A stretch of DNA of 35,023 bases, from NCBI GenBank assembly GCA_017514685.1, contig JAFWJN010000050.1, forward strand, positions 73,836 through 108,858, read 5' to 3'. Position numbers and translations under genes: made by a program. This document shows, one piece after another, positions 30,905 through 35,023 of the stretch. The DNA is from Clostridia bacterium (GTDB taxonomy: Bacteria; Bacillota; Clostridia; Christensenellales; CAG-138). The notes beneath the pieces are model-generated. The model made no database searches and was not told where the DNA came from. It saw only the letters and a list, made by a program, of their open reading frames with translations. The stretch's first letter is position 1, and every line of letters begins with the position of its first letter.

Positions 30905-32737
30905 ATGAATATTCGCAATGTAGCTATCATAGCACACGTTGATCACGGCAAGACAACGCTTGTTGATCAGCTTTTAAAAGATGCGGGAGCACTGCGCAGG
31001 AACGAGCAGGGAACCGACAGAATCATGGATTCCGGAGATCTGGAACGGGAGCGCGGTATTACCATCTTATCCAAAAATACGGCTGTGCTGTATGGCGATA
31101 CACGTATTAATATCGTTGACACGCCGGGTCACGCGGACTTTGGCGGAGAAGTGGAGCGAATCCTGCAGATGGTGGATGGCGTCCTTCTATTGATTGATGC
31201 TTTTGAGGGATGTATGCCGCAGACGAGATTTGTTCTCCGGAAAGCACTTGAACTGAACAAAAAGTGTGTTGTGGTTGTCAACAAGGTCGACCGTCCGGAA
31301 GCGCGTCCTTATGAAGTCGTGGACGAAGCGCTGGAACTGTTTATCGAACTCGGCGCCAGTGACGAGCAGCTGGATTTCCCAATCGTATATGCGTCTGCAC
31401 GGAACGGACAGTCCGGATATGAGCCGGATGAAATGGAAAACAACATGCAGGCTGTTTTTGATACGATTCTGAAAGAAATTCCCGCACCGGGACAGGAGAC
31501 AGAAGAGCCGCTTCAGATTCTGTTCTCGACGATTGACTATGATGAGTATGTAGGAAAGATTGGAATCGGAAGGATCGAACGCGGAACAGCGTACCGCGGT
31601 CAACCGATCGTGCTTTGCGGCGGACAGGAAAACAGGACAAGGGAAACAAAAATAACGCGGCTGTACAATTTTGAAGGTTTGCAGCGCGTTGAAGTGGAAA
31701 AAGCATATGCCGGCGATATCGTGTGCGTAGCAGGCGTTGAGGATCTGAACGTCGGCGAGACAGCCTGCGATCCACTGAAAGTTGAACCCATGCCGTTTGT
31801 CAAGATCGATGAACCGACAGTGAGCATGCTGTTTTTAGTTAACGACAGTCCGTTTGCAGGGAAGGAAGGAAAATACGTAACGAGCCGTAACCTCCGCGAC
31901 CGGTTGTTTACAGAAGTTAAGACAAATGTAAGCATGCGCGTTGAAGAAACGGAAACAACGGATACATTCCGCGTCAGCGGAAGAGGCGAGCTGCATCTCT
32001 CCATCCTGATCGAGCAGATGCGCCGGCAGGGGTATGAATTTGCCGTATCAAGACCGAAAGTTATTCTGCACCGGGACGAACAGGGCAGAATCACGGAGCC
32101 TATGGAAGAGCTGACGATCGATGTTCCGCAGGAATATGTCGGTTCCGTTATGGAAAAACTCGGTCAGCGTAAAGCGGAAATGACGGACATGACGTCGATC
32201 GGTGATACCGGAACCCGCCTGAAATTCATCATTCCGGCAAGAGGATTGATGGGTTACCGCTCCGAACTGATGACCGACACCCGAGGAAACGGCGTAATGA
32301 ACCATCTTTTCGCCGGGTATGAACCGTTCAAAGGTGAGATTATGGAACGGAAGACCGGAAGCCTTGTCGCGCATGAAACCGGAGATACCAGTTCCTATGG
32401 ACTGTTCTATGCGCAGGACCGCGGCCGCTTGTTTGTCGGTCCGGGTGTTCCGGTATATGAAGGGCAGATCGTTGGGGAGAACGCGCGAGCAGAAGATATC
32501 GTTGTCAATGTCTGCAAGAAAAAGCATGTCACAAATATGCGTGCGGCAGGAAGTGATGAAGCGCTCCGTTTAACGCCTCCAACCTACTTTACATTGGAAC
32601 AGTGTCTGGAATTCATCGCGGATGATGAACTTGTGGAGATCACGCCGAAAAACATCCGCATGCGGAAGAGAATGCTCAGCAAAGAGCAGCGAATGAAACA
32701 GGCAGCGAAGAAAATTCGCGAAGACGAATTGTATTAA
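30905..32737 (+). CDS. typA: Translational GTPase TypA/BipA
   Basis: TypA (610 residues) is a ribosome-associated GTPase of the EF-G family involved in 50S assembly and stress growth, notably at low temperature. Visible are the G1 loop AHVDHGKTT at residues 10-18, the switch I region RERGITILSKNTAV, G3 DTPGHADFGGEV, and G4 NKVDR, followed by EF-G-like domains. The TypA-specific C-terminal domain contains RGLMGYRSELMTDTRGNGVMNHLF and ends with the basic helix RMRKRMLSKEQRMKQAAKK. Length is normal. The ribosome binding site is weak (AAAGAGG, 11 nt before the ATG). It is a single-gene unit between its own promoter and a bidirectional terminator. Confidence 0.97.
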   Translation: MNIRNVAIIAHVDHGKTTLVDQLLKDAGALRRNEQGTDRIMDSGDLERERGITILSKNTAVLYGDTRINIVDTPGHADFGGEVERILQMVDGVLLLIDAFEGCMPQTRFVLRKALELNKKCVVVVNKVDRPEARPYEVVDEALELFIELGASDEQLDFPIVYASARNGQSGYEPDEMENNMQAVFDTILKEIPAPGQETEEPLQILFSTIDYDEYVGKIGIGRIERGTAYRGQPIVLCGGQENRTRETKITRLYNFEGLQRVEVEKAYAGDIVCVAGVEDLNVGETACDPLKVEPMPFVKIDEPTVSMLFLVNDSPFAGKEGKYVTSRNLRDRLFTEVKTNVSMRVEETETTDTFRVSGRGELHLSILIEQMRRQGYEFAVSRPKVILHRDEQGRITEPMEELTIDVPQEYVGSVMEKLGQRKAEMTDMTSIGDTGTRLKFIIPARGLMGYRSELMTDTRGNGVMNHLFAGYEPFKGEIMERKTGSLVAHETGDTSSYGLFYAQDRGRLFVGPGVPVYEGQIVGENARAEDIVVNVCKKKHVTNMRAAGSDEALRLTPPTYFTLEQCLEFIADDELVEITPKNIRMRKRMLSKEQRMKQAAKKIREDELY

Positions 32738-32748
32738 GATCAACAAAT

Positions 32749-32775
32749 AAAGGCGGAGCAAAATGCTCCGCCTTT
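32749..32775. terminator. Bidirectional terminator between typA and the acyltransferase gene
   Basis: AAAGGCGGAGC / GCTCCGCCTTT forms an 11-bp stem with an A-rich loop. It lies 11 nt after typA and 21 nt after the end of the convergent acyltransferase gene, with short T tracts on both strands. Confidence 0.85.
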
Positions 32776-32796
32776 ATCACAATATAATGACAGTAC

Positions 32797-33579
32797 CTAA
32801 TGCTGTACGTAGTCAATAACGGTATAGGTGCTGTATGACTTTGCCGTCTGTTCCATGTAAGAATAAACTTCGTCACGCAATTTTTGCTGCGCTTCCTTAT
32901 AAGGCAGGGACATATCCGGATAGATTGGGTCCGACAGATAGATTCGTATCTTTGTTTTCCGATGCAGCAGGCGGTCGATGGTACCCGGCTCTGAGTATGC
33001 TGTAAAGAAGGCAATCACCGGAGCATTCATCCTGACCGGATATGAGAAAGAGGTCGAAGAAAAAGGACGAACGCCTGTATAATACGGCCAGATATGCGCT
33101 TCCGGGAAAATCGCAATATCGCGCCCATGGTTGAATTCATCTGATACGGCTTCCATAAAGTGCTTCATTCCGCTGATACGGTTCGGGACCGCAATCGCAC
33201 CGAGCATCTGGACGAGCGTGCGGATTCCCTTGATTGAAAACGCATCCGCACCGGCGAGAATTGCCGCTCTTCGCGGACAGGACAGAAGAGCAGGAGTATA
33301 CGCGTCAAAGATTCCGGTATGATTGCCATATAAAAAACAAGGGCCTTTGATTTTTTTACGCGATTTTCGATTGATGAAGCGGATGCCTCCAACCACGCGA
33401 TGCAGCAGCCAAACAAGTGGAAGCGCAATCGGATAATACAGAACATTTGCCATCCAATGCCACGCTTTGCTGTGCGCATACCGGTATTCGTCATCGATTA
33501 TGTTCGTTTCAATATGCGTTCCGGCGAAATCATCGTGAATCGGATCATGATAATAAACCGTTTTTTTCTTAGCCTGCAT
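32797..33579 (-). CDS. PlsC-like 1-acylglycerol-phosphate acyltransferase family protein
   Basis: This 260-residue protein carries the acyltransferase motif NHTGIFDAY with the catalytic H87-x4-D92 pair, and a second block at 158-160 (FPE in IAIFPEAHIWPYYTGVRPF) that contacts the phosphate of the acceptor; the usual FPEG is FPEA here. A hydrophobic stretch at about 43-60 (MANVLYYPIALPLVWLLH) would anchor it to the inner membrane. The N-terminal 40 residues are polar and rich in Asp and His. Such enzymes esterify lysophosphatidic acid or related lipids. It overlaps the upstream glycosyltransferase gene by 11 nt, which suggests both act on membrane lipids. The exact acceptor is unknown. Confidence 0.85.
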   Translation of the reverse strand: MQAKKKTVYYHDPIHDDFAGTHIETNIIDDEYRYAHSKAWHWMANVLYYPIALPLVWLLHRVVGGIRFINRKSRKKIKGPCFLYGNHTGIFDAYTPALLSCPRRAAILAGADAFSIKGIRTLVQMLGAIAVPNRISGMKHFMEAVSDEFNHGRDIAIFPEAHIWPYYTGVRPFSSTSFSYPVRMNAPVIAFFTAYSEPGTIDRLLHRKTKIRIYLSDPIYPDMSLPYKEAQQKLRDEVYSYMEQTAKSYSTYTVIDYVQH

Positions 33580-34702
33580 TTACCACCTCATAGAACATCT
33601 TTTCCATGCGATCCATGCAATAATCCTGATCAAACGCGTATGAACTATCGAGATACTTCTGCTCGTATTCATTTTTTTGATTCGGGTGATCGATCCAATA
33701 ATCAATGACACGGGCGAGCTGCTTCGGATTTCCATGCGGAAAGATACAACTTTGATCGATTGCAAAATTGCGAGTTGCTGAAAGCGGAGAATCGGAAACG
33801 ATTGTCAGCTTACCGCATTTAATCGCCTCAAGGCATGCGATGCCTTCAAGTTCCATGTTTGCCGTATGAACATATAAATCACAGCTGTTCAACACGTCAA
33901 CAATTTCTTGACGAGTATAGAAACGAAACACGGGAGGGTTCGGAAGCTTCCGCGCCAACATACGGTAATACATTTCCCGTACTCCCTGCCCTGCCAGAAC
34001 CAGCTGGATCTTTTCTTTATGCTTTGAATGGTGCACTGCTCGCAGCAAAACATCCTGAGCTTTTTCTCTTGAATAACGGCCCGTCGTCAGAATCACAATC
34101 CGTTCTTCCCATTCAGAAATCTTTTTCGCTTCCCGTTTCATCACATACGGGTTCACCCCGTTCGAAATGACATAACCCTTCGTCTTTTTTTGAATCCGGC
34201 TTTCAAAAATATCACGGATAAATGAAGACGGATAGTGGATGGCATCTACTTTTCGATAGAAGATTCTATACAGTAGGAAATAGATAAAACGGCTGATCAG
34301 ATCGATTCTTTCCATCCCAAGATATGCGGTGATGTTTTCTGCCTGACAATGAAAACCAGCTGTGACCGGAAGATGATTCTTTTTTGCGATTTTTAACGCA
34401 GCGTTGCCGAGTGAGAAGGGAATCATGATGTGAACAATATCTGCTCCGTCAAGAGCTTGCTCTATGACATGACGATCCGGCTTTGCAAGTGTGACACCAA
34501 CTTTTTCTACATATTTATTGAAAGGCCAGAGATTCAGAGTCGGTACAATATAATAGTCTTTTTCATTTTTGCGATTTTGGTCGGCACAAAGAACGCGTAC
34601 ATTATGTCCTTTGTTTTTAAGTGAACGGATCAGATTCATCGCGGCAATTGTTGTTCCGTTGTTTTCTTCGCCGAGAACGTCGCATACAATGGTTATGGTC
34701 AT
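33569..34702 (-). CDS. GT4 family glycosyltransferase, possibly diacylglycerol glucosyltransferase
   Basis: The 377-residue product is a GT-B retaining glycosyltransferase. The N-terminal acceptor domain has NNGTTIAAMNLIRSLKNKGHNVRVL and DIVHIMIPFSLGNAAL; the C-terminal domain has VILTTGRYSREKAQDVLLRAV, the donor-site LVLAGQG and the E284-x7-E292 motif in ELEGIACLEAIKCG. The layout recalls enzymes that add glucose to diacylglycerol for glycolipid and lipoteichoic acid anchors, but substrate cannot be fixed by eye. AAGGAG lies 6 nt before the ATG. The acyltransferase gene follows with an 11-nt overlap. A strong promoter and a 5' leader hairpin precede the gene. Confidence 0.88.
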   Translation of the reverse strand: MTITIVCDVLGEENNGTTIAAMNLIRSLKNKGHNVRVLCADQNRKNEKDYYIVPTLNLWPFNKYVEKVGVTLAKPDRHVIEQALDGADIVHIMIPFSLGNAALKIAKKNHLPVTAGFHCQAENITAYLGMERIDLISRFIYFLLYRIFYRKVDAIHYPSSFIRDIFESRIQKKTKGYVISNGVNPYVMKREAKKISEWEERIVILTTGRYSREKAQDVLLRAVHHSKHKEKIQLVLAGQGVREMYYRMLARKLPNPPVFRFYTRQEIVDVLNSCDLYVHTANMELEGIACLEAIKCGKLTIVSDSPLSATRNFAIDQSCIFPHGNPKQLARVIDYWIDHPNQKNEYEQKYLDSSYAFDQDYCMDRMEKMFYEVVNAG

Positions 34703-34725
34703 TCTGCACTCCTTGAAACTGGCTA

Positions 34726-34746
34726 CGGCGTGCTTTTTGCACGCCG
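34726..34746 (-). other. Hairpin at the start of the glycosyltransferase leader
   Basis: CGGCGTGC / GCACGCCG is a perfect 8-bp stem with a 5-A loop on the minus strand. It lies a few bases after the predicted transcription start and before the ribosome binding site. It has no following T tract and may stabilise the message. Confidence 0.65.
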
Positions 34747-34757
34747 CGAATATTGGT

Positions 34758-34786
34758 ATTATACAATGTACCGTTTAAGAAAGCAA
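34758..34786 (-). promoter_or_regulatory. Promoter of the glycosyltransferase-acyltransferase operon
   Basis: On the minus strand TTGCTT (34786-34781), 17 nt and a perfect TATAAT (34763-34758), about 55 nt before the ATG. Confidence 0.7.
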
Positions 34787-34823
34787 GAATAAACATAAAA
34801 GCAATGATAGAGTCAGTGTAGGT

Positions 34824-35002
34824 GTTACAATGATGTGTAACAGACAGCCATGGAAACCATGGAAAACACCAAAGGGTTTCCTACGGTTTCCACAGCACTG
34901 CTACTGCTGCTGAAATCATAAAGATAGCGAACGAAGGACGATTGTGCTAATGTAATAGTCGCCAAACAAATCTACAGAAAGGCAATCATCCTCGTTCGCT
35001 AT
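34824..35002. repeat. Repeat-rich non-coding stretch with inverted repeats
   Basis: No gene is visible from 34787 to the window end. The stretch holds a hairpin GTTACA/TGTAAC (34824-34841), a CCATGG-AAA-CCATGG repeat (34848-34862), GGAAACC (34852-34858) that can pair with either of two GGTTTCC copies (34875-34881, 34885-34891), and a long imperfect inverted repeat of about 20 bp (34924-34944 with 34983-35002, arms beginning ATAGCGAACGA, 38-nt spacer). This could be the edge of a mobile element, a structured RNA or a regulatory region for a gene beyond the window. I cannot assign it. Confidence 0.55.
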
Positions 35003-35023
35003 GACCAGTATAACACAGATCGC

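Noticed and set aside
34824-35002. Possible tRNA or complete insertion sequence at the right edge
   Set aside because: No tRNA arms or CCA end can be drawn and no transposase frame is present; left as an unassigned repeat region.

Overview
The window reads as ordinary chromosome of a low-to-mid GC Gram-positive bacterium of the Firmicutes, most likely a class Clostridia (Eubacteriales) anaerobe. This rests on a two-subunit glycine decarboxylase under a tandem glycine riboswitch, DUF4003 and DUF4867 family proteins, an L10 leader before rplJL, consensus sigma-A-type promoters (often with an extended TG -10), AGGAGG ribosome binding sites, an ATP-type PEP carboxykinase and a PBP3/MecA-like transpeptidase. 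I see no prophage, CRISPR array, rRNA, tRNA or intact insertion sequence. Genus cannot be told from the sequence alone.

Layout. 1-2214 (+): the end of a polar amino acid ABC importer (binding protein cut by the window edge, permease, ATPase) closed by a terminator. 2369-10522 (-): a six-gene glycine cleavage operon running leftward from a tandem glycine riboswitch. It encodes a GcvT-serine hydroxymethyltransferase fusion, GcvH, GcvPA, GcvPB, lipoate-protein ligase and dihydrolipoyl dehydrogenase, so the enzyme system, its cofactor attachment and serine formation sit in one glycine-controlled transcript. 11067-15917 (+): a penicillin-binding protein, MurG and a HEAT-like/methyltransferase protein. 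16033-19789 (+): DUF4003 protein, methionyl-tRNA synthetase, TatD nuclease. 19843-21033 (+): consensus promoter, L10 leader with attenuator, rplJ, rplL. 21038-23744 (-): an 882-residue membrane protein with a possible degenerate PIG-L-like region and a phosphodiester glycosidase domain joined by Pro/Thr/Glu linkers and two membrane helices. 23989-25244 (+): DUF4867 protein and RpiB. 25262-26662 (-): a SurA/PrsA-like membrane-anchored protein and a 32-codon membrane peptide. 26680-28060 (-): NrdR and PgeF. 28135-29954 (-): pckA with a cre-like operator. 30031-30774 (+): a divergent phosphoribosyltransferase-like gene. 30838-32775 (+): typA. 32797-34786 (-): a GT4 glycosyltransferase and a PlsC-like acyltransferase, probably for membrane glycolipid. 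34824-35002: repeat-rich non-coding DNA.

The most interesting items are the GcvT-SHMT fusion with its readable riboswitch/terminator switch, the 882-residue two-part surface protein, the phosphoribosyltransferase lacking its usual acidic pair, the unlisted 32-residue membrane peptide, the cre-like site at pckA, and the unassigned inverted repeats at the right edge. All functional statements are from motifs and context; no database search was possible.
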